A stretch of DNA of 64,000 nt from the NCBI RefSeq assembly GCF_014649375.1, contig NZ_BMSX01000016.1:216207-280206 (forward strand), read 5' to 3'. The number at the start of each line of letters is the position of its first letter. The stretch's first letter is position 1. Below, piece after piece: positions 7,211 to 15,203 of the stretch. Position numbers and translations under genes: made by a program. The notes under the pieces were generated by a model. That model had not been told where the DNA came from. It made no database searches and saw nothing but the letters and a program-made list of their open reading frames with translations. The stretch is from Streptomyces aurantiogriseus. GTDB taxonomy: Bacteria; Actinomycetota; Actinomycetes; Streptomycetales; Streptomycetaceae.

Positions 7211-9360
7211 TGTCCCCTGATGATCCGTCATACATAGGCGGGTACCGGCTGCTTGGCCGGCTCGGAGCCGGGGGGATGGGGCGGGTCTATCTCGGGCGGG
7301 CGCCGGGTGGGCGGATCGTGGCGGTCAAGTTGGTGCAGGGGGAGCTGGCGCGGCAGAGCGAGTTCCGCGAGCGGTTCGCGCGGGAGGTTCGGGCCGCGCG
7401 GAAGGTCGGCGGGGAGTGGACCGCGGCAGTGCTGGACGCCGACACCGACGCCGAGGTGCCGTGGGTGGCGACCGCGTACGTGGCCGGGCCCTCGTTGGAG
7501 TCGGTCGTGGCCGAGGGGTACGGGCCGTTGCCGCCCGCGTCCGTAACGGCCCTCGCCCACCGGCTCGCTCTCGCGCTGACCTCGGTCCACGACGCGGGGC
7601 TCGTGCACCGCGACCTCAAACCCTCCAACATCCTGCTCACGGTCGACGGCCCACGGGTCATCGACTTCGGCATCGCCCGCGCCCTGGACACCGTCACCGG
7701 CGGTGGACTCACCCAGACCGGCGTGCTGATCGGGTCGCCCCGGTTCATGTCGCCGGAGCAGGTCCGGGGCGAGCGTGTCACGACGGCCTCCGACGTCTTC
7801 GCCCTCGGCTCCGTGCTCACCTACGCGGCGACAGGCCGTATGCCCTTCGGCAGCTCCGAGATCGGCCTGCACGCCCTGATGTACCGCATCGCCCAGGACG
7901 ACCCCGACCTGAGCGACCTGTCCGAGGACCTCGTCGGGCTCGTACGCGACTGCCTGGCCAAGGAACCGGGCGACCGCCCCGGTGTGGCCGAGCTCGTCGA
8001 GCGTACGCGTACGTCCGACGCCTCCGAGGCGGCCTGGCTGCCCGCCGAACTGCTCGCCGACCTCGGCAGTCACGCGTTACGTCTGCTGGACACCGACGGA
8101 CCGGAGTCCACGGTCGTCGACACCCCCCAGCCACCGGACCCGCTCGGGGGCGAGGCCGGGTCCACCGCAGGGTCCGGGTCCACCGCAGGGTCCGGGCCCG
8201 ACGCCGAGTCCCAGCCCGATGCCGAGTCACGGCCCGACGCCGAGTCCCGGCCTGATGCCCAGGCCGGGAGTGCGCCCACGCCGTCGGCCCAGGACGAGGC
8301 CGAGCGCAAGGCCCAGGACGAGCGCAGGCCCGGCTCCGGCACCGGGCCGCCCGGGCCGCGGTCCAAGCCCGAGGCCGCGACCGACGACGAGGCCCAGCCC
8401 TCCAGGCCGCGGCGGCGCCTCGCCGTCCTCGGTGCCGTGCTGGCGATGCTCGCGGCGGCGGTCGTGATCGTCGTGCTGCGGCCGGGCGGGGGCTCCGGCG
8501 GCGACGAGCGGCCGGGGGCGGAGGGGCCCACCGGCACGGCGTCGGGGACCAGTTCGGCTTCCCCGTCCACGTCGGCCTCGCCCTCGGCCTCGGGCTCGGC
8601 CACCGCTTCCCCGTCGGCCGCCCCCTCCGCCTCGAAGTCCGCCGTCACGGTGCGGATGCCGGAGTCGCTGGTGGGGGCCTGGGAGGCTCAGGTGAAGACC
8701 GCTGACGGGATGACCCGCAGACCGCGCGTACGGATCGAGTTGAAGGCGGGGACACGGGGGCAGCCGCTCGCGACCTACACACGGCTCGGCTACTTCTCCC
8801 TGTGCGAGGCCCGCAGTTCCCTCCGCTCCGTCGACGGCGACTCGATCACGCTGGGCGAGGCGAGTTGGGTCGACGAGCAGACGGTCGAGGGCGAGAACCA
8901 GGAGGAGTGCGGGGCGCCCCCGTCCGGGCAGACGGTGACGCTGCGGTCTGCGGACAGGGTCGAGTGGACCGGCGGCGACACCAGCCTGGAACTCGACCGG
9001 GCCCCGAGCGGTCAGGCGCCGATCCCCGAGGAGTACCTGGGCAAGTGGGAGTTCATCGACCTGGAGAACAACCGCACCGGCGAGTTCCTCACCATCGACC
9101 AGGGCCCGGCCGGCGGCCAGATCATCACCACCGGCGGCTGGGCCGGCTGCGAGTACGTCCAGACTCTCGGCACCATCAACGACGGTCTCGCCTACGGCCC
9201 CGCACAGCTCAGCCTCGACGACGACAGTGAGGGCGCCGACGCCTGCGAGCGAGGGGCGAACGGCAGCACGGTCATCGAGCCGTCCGACGACGGGGGTCTC
9301 CTGATGTGGCAGATGTACGACCTGGGCAGCGAACCGGGCACGCTCGTGCGCGCCCGGTAG
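7201..9360 (+). CDS. Membrane-anchored Ser/Thr protein kinase (PknB/Hanks type)
   Basis: The 719-residue protein has an N-terminal kinase domain (about 15-270). It shows the Gly loop GAGGMGRVYLG (22-32), catalytic Lys43 in VAVKLV, HRDLKPSN (from about 136), DFGIAR (from about 155) and a SPRFMSPEQVRG activation/P+1 segment. A Ser/Asp/Pro-rich linker with short repeats (about 320-400) leads to one membrane helix (about 407-428), a Ser/Thr/Ala-rich stalk and an extracellular C-terminal domain of about 230 residues with several Cys. No PASTA repeats are seen, so the sensor domain is of another kind. The start at 7201 (MRPLSPDDPSYIGGY) matches the usual start of this subfamily. Codon 293 is TTA (8077-8079), the rare bldA-dependent Leu codon, which suggests developmental control of translation. 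Confidence 0.93.
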   Translation: MRPLSPDDPSYIGGYRLLGRLGAGGMGRVYLGRAPGGRIVAVKLVQGELARQSEFRERFAREVRAARKVGGEWTAAVLDADTDAEVPWVATAYVAGPSLESVVAEGYGPLPPASVTALAHRLALALTSVHDAGLVHRDLKPSNILLTVDGPRVIDFGIARALDTVTGGGLTQTGVLIGSPRFMSPEQVRGERVTTASDVFALGSVLTYAATGRMPFGSSEIGLHALMYRIAQDDPDLSDLSEDLVGLVRDCLAKEPGDRPGVAELVERTRTSDASEAAWLPAELLADLGSHALRLLDTDGPESTVVDTPQPPDPLGGEAGSTAGSGSTAGSGPDAESQPDAESRPDAESRPDAQAGSAPTPSAQDEAERKAQDERRPGSGTGPPGPRSKPEAATDDEAQPSRPRRRLAVLGAVLAMLAAAVVIVVLRPGGGSGGDERPGAEGPTGTASGTSSASPSTSASPSASGSATASPSAAPSASKSAVTVRMPESLVGAWEAQVKTADGMTRRPRVRIELKAGTRGQPLATYTRLGYFSLCEARSSLRSVDGDSITLGEASWVDEQTVEGENQEECGAPPSGQTVTLRSADRVEWTGGDTSLELDRAPSGQAPIPEEYLGKWEFIDLENNRTGEFLTIDQGPAGGQIITTGGWAGCEYVQTLGTINDGLAYGPAQLSLDDDSEGADACERGANGSTVIEPSDDGGLLMWQMYDLGSEPGTLVRAR

Positions 9361-9372
9361 CGGTAAGCCTCG

Positions 9373-9389
9373 GCGGGAATCCTTCCCGC
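9373..9389. terminator. Hairpin between convergent kinase and cupin genes
   Basis: GCGGGAA and TTCCCGC form a perfect 7-bp stem with a 3-nt loop in the gap between the kinase stop (9360) and the cupin stop (9431, opposite strand). It is suitably placed to terminate in both directions. Confidence 0.45.
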
Positions 9390-9430
9390 GGCCGCGGCCG
9401 GATTCAGCGTCGGTGCCCGAGCCTGCCCCG

Positions 9431-9961
9431 TCAGACGTCGCGTTCCGCACCGACGAGGACGAAGGCCACCGTGACCGGTCGGTCGCTGCGGTTGCGCCAG
9501 CCGTGGCGGGTGCCGTTCTGGATCACGAGGTCCCCTGCCGAGAGGTGGGTGCGGTGGCCGTCGTCGAGTTCGAGGACGATCTCGCCCTGGAGCACAATGC
9601 CGTAGTCCACGGTCGGCGTCGTGTGCATGCCGTCGGGCTCCATGAGGTCCGCGATGCCGGGCGAGTCGGCCCGCTGCTCCCGGTCGAAGGCGACGGGGTC
9701 GAACGCCGGGTCGGCCATCGCGGAGTCCGGTGGGAAGGTCAGGACGATGAACCGCGTGCCGCCGGGCGCCGGGAGCAGGCTGGTGACCTTCGGCGTGGGG
9801 TCCTCCCCCGTCCGGCTGACCCGCTCGCCGGGTTCGGTGGCCCATGGCAGGCGGGACACCCAGCCCGGCAGGCTGGTGAACTCCCGGCTGCGCGGCACGG
9901 GGCCGTCGCTGACGACGACCGACCTGCCGTTCTCGTCATGGCCCGTGACCACTCTGCGCAT
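9431..9961 (-). CDS. Cupin domain protein (catabolic module 1)
   Basis: The 176-residue protein has the small beta-barrel cupin pattern in its C-terminal half: MHTTPTVDYGIVLQGEIVLEL, then LSAGDLVIQNGTRHGWRN. The His and Glu residues there are the usual metal ligands. The N-terminus RRVVTGHDENGRSVVVSDG also occurs in the paralogue at 55719-56249, which has exactly the same length. It is the third gene of a minus-strand operon with the kinase-like and hydroxyacid dehydrogenase genes (10-bp gap upstream). Such cupins often sit in aromatic catabolic operons, where they may be dioxygenases or isomerases. The reaction is not known. GAGGAG precedes two possible ATGs four bases apart, and the second gives this frame. 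Confidence 0.85.
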   Translation of the reverse strand: MRRVVTGHDENGRSVVVSDGPVPRSREFTSLPGWVSRLPWATEPGERVSRTGEDPTPKVTSLLPAPGGTRFIVLTFPPDSAMADPAFDPVAFDREQRADSPGIADLMEPDGMHTTPTVDYGIVLQGEIVLELDDGHRTHLSAGDLVIQNGTRHGWRNRSDRPVTVAFVLVGAERDV

Positions 9962-9971
9962 GCATGTCTCC

Positions 9972-11063
9972 TCAGCCGGATCCGTCGAATCGGTGGGGGC
10001 GGTCGGGCAGGTCACTGCCGGGCCCGGTCGGGCCCTCGAGCGCGGCCGCCCAGGCCTCCAGGACGTCCGCCACCGTGGGGGCGGGTGCCCGGAGCAGGGC
10101 CGATGCCGCCGTGCGGACGAACAGCCGGTGCCGGTCGTCCGTGAGGTACTCCACCGGGGACTTGCCGTCCACGCGCGCGAGCAGCAGCGCCGGCAGCAGA
10201 GACGCGGCCCGCGCCTCGAGGGCCGGCCGGGGCTCCCAGTCGACGCACCGGACGTACTCCTCGGCCAGCGTCCGGGCGGACCGCAGGAGTCCGGCTCGGC
10301 GTCCCGGCACCACCAGGCTCTTGAGGAGCAGATGGTTGACGCAGAAGGCCAGGTCGAAGGCCGGATCCCCGTACCAGGCGCACTCGGCGTCCAGCAGCAC
10401 GGGCCCCGACGGGCCGACGAGGATGTTCTTGGGGCTCACGTCACCGTGCACCAGGGCCAGGTGTGTGCCGGCCGTGCGGTCGGCGAGGCCCTGGAGGATG
10501 TCGCGCAGACCGGGGTGCGCTGCCGCGGTGGCCAGCAGGTACGGGTCGATGCGCAGCGCGTGGAAGTTGTCGTCGGTGGCGAACTCCGCGGCGAGGGCGG
10601 TGTCGCCCGCGCTCGCGGCGTGCAGGGTGCCGAGCAGCTCTCCGACGGCCGCCGCGGTCGCGGGCTCCACCTCGCCGTCCAGCAGTTGGGCTTTCCACAC
10701 GGGGTACCGCTCGGCGGGCAGGTACGCCATCGCGAAGAGGCCGGCTTCGGGGTCGTGGGCGAGCAGCTCCGGCACGCTGTCCGGGCGGTGCCGGGACGCG
10801 AACCGCATCCACGCCCATTCGTAGGCGTTGCGCGACACCGGTGCCTGCCAGTCGGCGGCGACCTTCAGCCGGGCCAGGGCGCGTTTGACGCAGAGGGAGC
10901 GTCCCGGCAGGTCCACTCGCCACAGGTCGGACGAGACGCCGCCGGCCAGCGGGGTCCAGCGGGTGGCTTCGCCGGGTCCGGCGAGCTTGTGGGCGATCAG
11001 GAAGTCGGCCAGTGGGGTGTCGGGCACGGGACCTGGGCTCACCTGCGCGGAGGTGGGGCTCAT
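9972..11063 (-). CDS. APH/choline-kinase-fold phosphotransferase
   Basis: The 363-residue protein belongs to the aminoglycoside phosphotransferase superfamily, which transfers phosphate from ATP to small hydroxylated molecules. The Brenner-type catalytic loop is VHGDVSPKNIL, the metal-binding Asp lies in LLDAECAWYGDPAFDLAF, and the N-lobe has LAGGVSSDLWRVDL with the candidate ATP-binding Lys in LCVKRAL. It overlaps the upstream hydroxyacid dehydrogenase by ATGA, so the two are translationally coupled. Its place in a regulated catabolic operon argues for phosphorylating a pathway metabolite rather than an antibiotic, but the substrate is unknown. An enolase-like gene in the same putative regulon makes a phosphorylated intermediate conceivable (inference). 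Confidence 0.85.
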   Translation of the reverse strand: MSPTSAQVSPGPVPDTPLADFLIAHKLAGPGEATRWTPLAGGVSSDLWRVDLPGRSLCVKRALARLKVAADWQAPVSRNAYEWAWMRFASRHRPDSVPELLAHDPEAGLFAMAYLPAERYPVWKAQLLDGEVEPATAAAVGELLGTLHAASAGDTALAAEFATDDNFHALRIDPYLLATAAAHPGLRDILQGLADRTAGTHLALVHGDVSPKNILVGPSGPVLLDAECAWYGDPAFDLAFCVNHLLLKSLVVPGRRAGLLRSARTLAEEYVRCVDWEPRPALEARAASLLPALLLARVDGKSPVEYLTDDRHRLFVRTAASALLRAPAPTVADVLEAWAAALEGPTGPGSDLPDRPHRFDGSG

Positions 11064-12064
11064 GCCCGCTCACCCGGCCCGGCGGTGAGGCCGCGGGGGC
11101 GGTTGCAGGCATGGGCCGGTGTCCCGCCCGCCAGGATGCGTACGACCTCCTCGGCGGCTCGGCGGCGCAGTTCCGTGACCGAGGCGTCGGAGGAGAAGGC
11201 GATGTGCGGGGTGAGGAGAGCGCCCGGCTGGTCCAGCAGCGCGGCGGGGACGTGTGGTTCGGTCTCCAGTACGTCGAAGGCGGCTCCGTCGAGGTGGCCG
11301 CTGTCCAGCGCCTTGACGACCGAGTCGGTGTCCACCAGGCCGCCCCTGCTGACGTTGACCAGCAGGCCGCCCGGTGGCATCAGCGCCAGCTGCTCGGCGC
11401 CGATGATGTGGTGCGTGCCGGGCGTGAGCGGCACGTGCAGGATCACCACGTGGCTGTGGCGCAGCAGCTCCTCCAGGCCCACCATCTCCACTCCGGGGGT
11501 GTCCTTCGGCGGGTGCGGGTCGTGGGCCAGGATCCGGCAGCCGAACGCGCCGAGCTTGCGCGCCGTCGCGCGTCCGATGCGTCCGTATCCGACGACGCCG
11601 CAGGTCAGCGTCGACAGTCGGCGCAGCCGGGCGCCGGCGGGGTTCCACCGGCCCGCGCGGACCTCTCGGTCGGACACGGCCAGCCCCCGCGTCCAGGCCA
11701 GCACCATGCCGACGGCGTGGTCCGAGACCTCCTCGACGCAGTAGTCCGGCACGTTGGTGACCCACACGCCGCGCTCGGTGGCGGTGTCCACGGCGATGTT
11801 GTCGAGGCCGACGCCGAGCCTGGCCACGATCCGCAGATCCGGCGCGGTGCCGATCGCGGTGGCGGAGACGGGGGCCCAGCAGGTCAGGATCCCGGCCGGC
11901 CGGTGCTCGGCCACCAGTTCCTCGATCGCCTCGGCGGAGGCGGGCTCCGCGGGGCCGGTCACGAGGGTGTGGCCGGCCTCCTCGATGACCGATCGCTCGA
12001 CGGAGTCGTCGGGCCAGGCGTAGTCGGTGAGCAGCACGGTGCCTGGGCGGCTCGGTGGTTTCAT
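11060..12064 (-). CDS. D-isomer-specific 2-hydroxyacid dehydrogenase
   Basis: The 334-residue NAD(P)-dependent enzyme reduces a 2-oxoacid or oxidises a D-2-hydroxyacid. The Rossmann motif is GVVGYGRIGRA, the substrate and catalytic residues are Arg in NVSRGGLVD, Glu in FDVLETEP and His in LTPHIAFSSD, and the N-terminal half has RIVARLGVGLDNI. It resembles the phosphoglycerate/hydroxypyruvate dehydrogenase branch without the C-terminal ACT domain. It is the first gene of the operon that continues into the phosphotransferase and cupin. The ATG at 12064 follows a GAGG-containing leader. A LacI-type palindrome overlaps its predicted promoter, so it is probably repressed by the LacI protein at 15204. 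Confidence 0.92.
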   Translation of the reverse strand: MKPPSRPGTVLLTDYAWPDDSVERSVIEEAGHTLVTGPAEPASAEAIEELVAEHRPAGILTCWAPVSATAIGTAPDLRIVARLGVGLDNIAVDTATERGVWVTNVPDYCVEEVSDHAVGMVLAWTRGLAVSDREVRAGRWNPAGARLRRLSTLTCGVVGYGRIGRATARKLGAFGCRILAHDPHPPKDTPGVEMVGLEELLRHSHVVILHVPLTPGTHHIIGAEQLALMPPGGLLVNVSRGGLVDTDSVVKALDSGHLDGAAFDVLETEPHVPAALLDQPGALLTPHIAFSSDASVTELRRRAAEEVVRILAGGTPAHACNRPRGLTAGPGERA

Positions 12065-12341
12065 GGCAGGTCGTCCTCGCAGAATCGTGCGGCCGCAGCG
12101 GACGGCCGGGCGTCGCGCCCGGTCGCGTCCGGTGAGCGGGTTTGATCGCCACCCGGAAGGGCGGCCGACGGCATGTCCGATGGGCCGACGGCCACCACGG
12201 GTGGGAAGAGGGGGTCGCTGGGCTCGGGTCGGGTGTCGCAGGCGCTCACCGACTTGTGGTCGGGGCAGGCGTCGCGGTACGCCCCTGGAACGGGTCACGG
12301 GATGCCAAGGCACGTCGAATCACTCTGTCACAGCCACGCGA

Positions 12342-12355
12342 TGCTAACGATAGCA
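12342..12355. promoter_or_regulatory. LacI-type operator, copy 1
   Basis: TGCTAACGATAGCA matches the palindrome TGCTAWCGWTAGCA found six times in this window. On the minus strand it overlaps a -10-like TGCTAT, so binding would block the dehydrogenase-kinase-cupin operon. Confidence 0.75.
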
Positions 12356-12377
12356 TTCACAGCCCTCGACACGTCAA
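12350..12377 (-). promoter_or_regulatory. Predicted promoter of the hydroxyacid dehydrogenase operon
   Basis: Read on the minus strand: TTGACG (12377-12372), a 16-bp spacer, then TGCTAT (12355-12350). The -10 box is embedded in the operator palindrome. Confidence 0.55.
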
Positions 12378-12802
12378 GAGTGCGACCTACACCTGATCAC
12401 CGGCACCCGCCGACAGCACCCCGCAGAGCAGAGAAACCCCGCCACCACGGGGAAAACGTGGCCCGCCGAAGAAATCCACGGTTCACCTCTTGACGCGCCA
12501 GGGACTCCCCTTTCATGGTTTCTGCCAGTGCCGACCGTGTGACCGACAAGTGTCCACACGAAGTCCGGCTGTCGAAGACGCCATAGCCACGGACGTCCCG
12601 ACGGGCGGTATACGGCTGAATTCCGCATGCGGCGTCCGACCGCGCGGCAGCCCTTCGCCCCCATTCCACCAGTCGACGACCGCATCGCCGTCGCCGACTC
12701 GAGTCCGTGTTCAGCTCACCGCTTCTCGTCATCGCCGTACGGCCCCGCACGGCGATGGATCCGCCGCGGCCCGCCGTGGCCCATTCCTCCTCAGGAGCCG
12801 CT

Positions 12803-14071
12803 ATGACTCACGCAGCGCAAGTCGACACCAGTGCGGCGCCCGCCGGCGTAACGCAGGAAAGCAACCGACCCCCGATTTCCCGCCTCATGATCGGGGTGGG
12901 CTTCCTGCTGGTGGTCCTGTCCTACATGGTCAACGCGATGGACCGCCAGGTCTTCCCTCCCCTGCTGCCCAACATCCGTGAGGAGTACGGATTCTCCCTG
13001 GAGCAGGGCGGACTGCTGGCGACGAACTTCACCCTCGGCATGGCCCTGGCCGGACTTCCCGCGGGGTACCTCCTGGACCGCTTCCGCCGCAAGACGGTGC
13101 TGCTGGTCAGCATCGTCATCTACTCCCTGGGCACGATGGCCACGCCGCTGGCGACCGGTTTCGCCGACATGACCCTGTACCGGGTCGTCTCCGGCTTCGG
13201 GGAGGGCATGCAGTCCGCCGCCATCTTCGCGGCGATCGGCGCCTTCTTCGCCCACCGGCGCGGCCTCGCCTTCGGCGTCATCGGCATGGGCTACTCGATC
13301 GGCGTGTTCATCGCCCCGCTCATCGGCGTCCGGCTCATGAGCCTGCACGGCACCTGGCACTCGCCCTTCTACCTGTTCGGCACGGCCGGGCTGCTGATCG
13401 CCGCCGTCTCCCTGTTCCTCGTGAAAACCGGTCTGACCGAGACGTCCGTCGAGAAGGTCGTCTCGACCAGGACCTACGAGCACATGTCCGCCTCCGCCTA
13501 CAACCGCAACACCCTCGCCCTGGCCGTCCACTCGGTCATCAGCGGTGTGGCCATCTACGGGTTCCTCGGCCTCTACCCGACGTTCCTCATCACCTCGCTG
13601 CACTACAGCGCCGAGCAGGCCGCACTGGCCATGAGCTTCCTCGGCTTCGGTGGCATGACGGCGGTTGTCGGCGGCTGGCTCGGCGACCGCGTGAACCAGC
13701 GCGCCCTGCTGATCCTGAGCCTGCTGGCCGTCTCGGTCATCAGCGTGTGCATCTACGAGACGCATGCCGGAGTCGGCGTGCAGTGTGTGTTCGCCTTCCT
13801 CATGGGCGCCTTCGGCCTGGGCGTCATCTACCCCAACACCAACAGCGCGATGCAGCGGGCCGTTCGTCCCGGGCAGATCGGACGCGCCTCCGGTCTCTTC
13901 GTCACCAGCTACTACGGACCGGCGGCGTTCTCGGGCCTGCTCTTCGCCGCCCTGGTGGACTCCTTCGGCTGGAGCCGGGCCGGGCTGCTGCAGGTCACGG
14001 TCCTGCCCCTGCTGGGTGTCGCCGCCCTGGCCTTCGTCCGCACCTCGCAGTTCAACAACGCGGTCCGGTAG
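12803..14071 (+). CDS. MFS transporter
   Basis: The 422-residue membrane protein has about 12 hydrophobic segments. Its first segment and loop (VLSYMVNAMDRQVFPPLLPNI) and GYLLDRFRRKTVLL are the A-motif region typical of the aromatic acid:H+ symporter and related anion:cation symporter families. It probably imports the aromatic or organic acid degraded by module 1. It lies divergent from the dehydrogenase operon, with the LacI-type operator between them, and is followed by a very strong palindromic terminator. ATG 12803 is preferred over the upstream in-frame ATG because CAGGAG lies upstream and the added N-terminus would be Pro/Arg-rich. Confidence 0.9.
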   Translation: MTHAAQVDTSAAPAGVTQESNRPPISRLMIGVGFLLVVLSYMVNAMDRQVFPPLLPNIREEYGFSLEQGGLLATNFTLGMALAGLPAGYLLDRFRRKTVLLVSIVIYSLGTMATPLATGFADMTLYRVVSGFGEGMQSAAIFAAIGAFFAHRRGLAFGVIGMGYSIGVFIAPLIGVRLMSLHGTWHSPFYLFGTAGLLIAAVSLFLVKTGLTETSVEKVVSTRTYEHMSASAYNRNTLALAVHSVISGVAIYGFLGLYPTFLITSLHYSAEQAALAMSFLGFGGMTAVVGGWLGDRVNQRALLILSLLAVSVISVCIYETHAGVGVQCVFAFLMGAFGLGVIYPNTNSAMQRAVRPGQIGRASGLFVTSYYGPAAFSGLLFAALVDSFGWSRAGLLQVTVLPLLGVAALAFVRTSQFNNAVR

Positions 14072-14079
14072 CGAGCCCG

Positions 14080-14147
14080 CCTGCGGGTGGTACGCCCCGT
14101 GGCGCACCGGGCCGGCCCGGTGCGCCACGGGGCGTACCACCCGCAGG
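14080..14147. terminator. 34-bp perfect inverted repeat, bidirectional terminator
   Basis: Positions 14080-14113 and 14114-14147 are exact reverse complements with no spacer, giving a 68-bp perfect palindrome. It starts nine bases after the MFS stop and lies before the convergent FAH gene (stop at 14240). In RNA it would form one very stable hairpin from either strand, which fits a two-way terminator. The length and perfection are unusual. Confidence 0.8.
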
Positions 14148-14239
14148 ACGCAGTGACGCACCACCGACATTCCACGGGGCCTGCCCACCGCTGAACGGTG
14201 AGCAGGCCCCGTGCGTGGCCGTCCGGCGAGCGTCCGCGG

Positions 14240-15019
14240 TCAGAGATTCTCGGCCACGACCGGGTTGCGCAGGACGCCGATGCCCTCGATCTCCACCTCG
14301 ACCTCGTCTCCGGGACGGATCGGCCCGACACCGGAGGGCGTGCCGGTCATGATCGCGTCTCCGGGCAGAAGCGTCAGGTAGCGGCTGAGGTAGCTGACGA
14401 TGTCCGGAACGGCCAGCAGCAGGTCGGCCGTGGTCGCCGACTGCATGACGGCGCCGTTCACACGGGTCGTCAGGGACAGCGCCGAGGGGTCGAGTTCCGT
14501 CTCGATGACCGGTCCGAGAGGTGCGAAGGTGTCCTGCCCCTTCCCGATCAGAAGCGTGCCGAATGCGCTTTCCCTGCGCTGGATGATGCGGTCGCTGATG
14601 TCATTTCCGCACGTATAGCCGAGGATGTACTCGTGGGCATCGGAGGGCTTCACATGGCGGGCTTCTTTTCCGATGACGACGACCAACTCGCCCTCGAAAT
14701 GGATCAGTTCACCATCTGCCGGATAGATGATGGCGTCACCCGGGCCTATCATCGCCGTGCTCGGCTTCATGAAGCACACGGGAACTTCCGGAACCTCGCG
14801 ATCGGTCTCGTCGACGTGCGAGGCGTAGTTGTAGGCGAACCCGAAGATCCTGGGCCGCTCGAGCGGCGAGAGAATGACTGCGTCACCCATTTCGTCGACG
14901 TGCCCGGTAGGGGACAGCCCGGTGAAGGGATCCCCCTCGCATCTCACGATCCGGGCGTCACCGGACACGAGTTCTCCGTAATGACGCACGCCGCCGACGG
15001 CATACCTGATGATCCGCAC
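14240..15019 (-). CDS. Fumarylacetoacetate hydrolase (FAH) family protein
   Basis: The 259-residue enzyme has the FAH fold signature: FGFAYNYASHVDE, a metal-binding set with Glu residues in HFEGELVVVIGKEA and Asp in YTCGNDISDR, and the C-terminal MTGTPSGVGPIRPGDEVEVEIEGIG. Family members hydrolyse C-C bonds or isomerise or decarboxylate meta-cleavage products (as in the HpaG, MhpD and fumarylpyruvate hydrolase branches). It probably acts after the extradiol dioxygenase of this module. The GTG start at 15019 has GGAGG at good spacing. A perfect operator palindrome lies about 53 bases upstream. A paralogue lies at 54096-54944. Confidence 0.9.
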   Translation of the reverse strand: MRIIRYAVGGVRHYGELVSGDARIVRCEGDPFTGLSPTGHVDEMGDAVILSPLERPRIFGFAYNYASHVDETDREVPEVPVCFMKPSTAMIGPGDAIIYPADGELIHFEGELVVVIGKEARHVKPSDAHEYILGYTCGNDISDRIIQRRESAFGTLLIGKGQDTFAPLGPVIETELDPSALSLTTRVNGAVMQSATTADLLLAVPDIVSYLSRYLTLLPGDAIMTGTPSGVGPIRPGDEVEVEIEGIGVLRNPVVAENL

Positions 15020-15070
15020 GGAAACCTCCGCAACCAGGCAGCCGCAGGCGGCTGCACGATCCATCCAGTG

Positions 15071-15086
15071 GTGCTAACGTTAGCAC
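15071..15086. promoter_or_regulatory. LacI-type operator, copy 2 (perfect palindrome)
   Basis: GTGCTAACGTTAGCAC is a perfect 16-bp palindrome with the central CG typical of LacI-family operators. It lies upstream of the minus-strand FAH gene, in the region it shares with the divergent lacI-type gene. Confidence 0.8.
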
Positions 15087-15141
15087 AGGGATGATGATCA
15101 ACCTTGCGTCTCATTCCTCCAACCACGGAGCGCAACAGAAG

Positions 15142-15155
15142 TGCTATCGTTGGCA
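15142..15155. promoter_or_regulatory. LacI-type operator, copy 3
   Basis: TGCTATCGTTGGCA differs from the consensus palindrome at one position. It lies about 49 bases before the TTG start of the LacI-family gene and 70 bp from copy 2 (centre to centre). This suggests autoregulation and possibly looping. Confidence 0.75.
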
Positions 15156-15203
15156 TACAGAAAGTGACGGCGCGGGAACAGCCAGCTCGAGGGGGCCCTT
15201 ACG

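Larger units (their letters stand above)
12065..12802. other. Long divergent intergenic region
   Basis: This gap separates the minus-strand dehydrogenase operon from the plus-strand MFS gene. It holds the operator and promoter near 12342-12377. I see no convincing gene in it: the frames present are Arg/Pro-rich shadows without start signals. The MFS start has CAGGAG just upstream. The long leader suggests that the MFS promoter lies nearer the gene than the operator does. Confidence 0.6.

Noticed and set aside
9972..11063. Antibiotic-resistance aminoglycoside phosphotransferase
   Set aside because: It has the fold, but it is coupled to a hydroxyacid dehydrogenase and a cupin under a LacI-type operator, so a metabolic substrate is more likely.
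14080..14147. CRISPR repeat or transposon end
   Set aside because: There is only one copy, no spacer array and no transposase. Its place between convergent stop codons fits a terminator.
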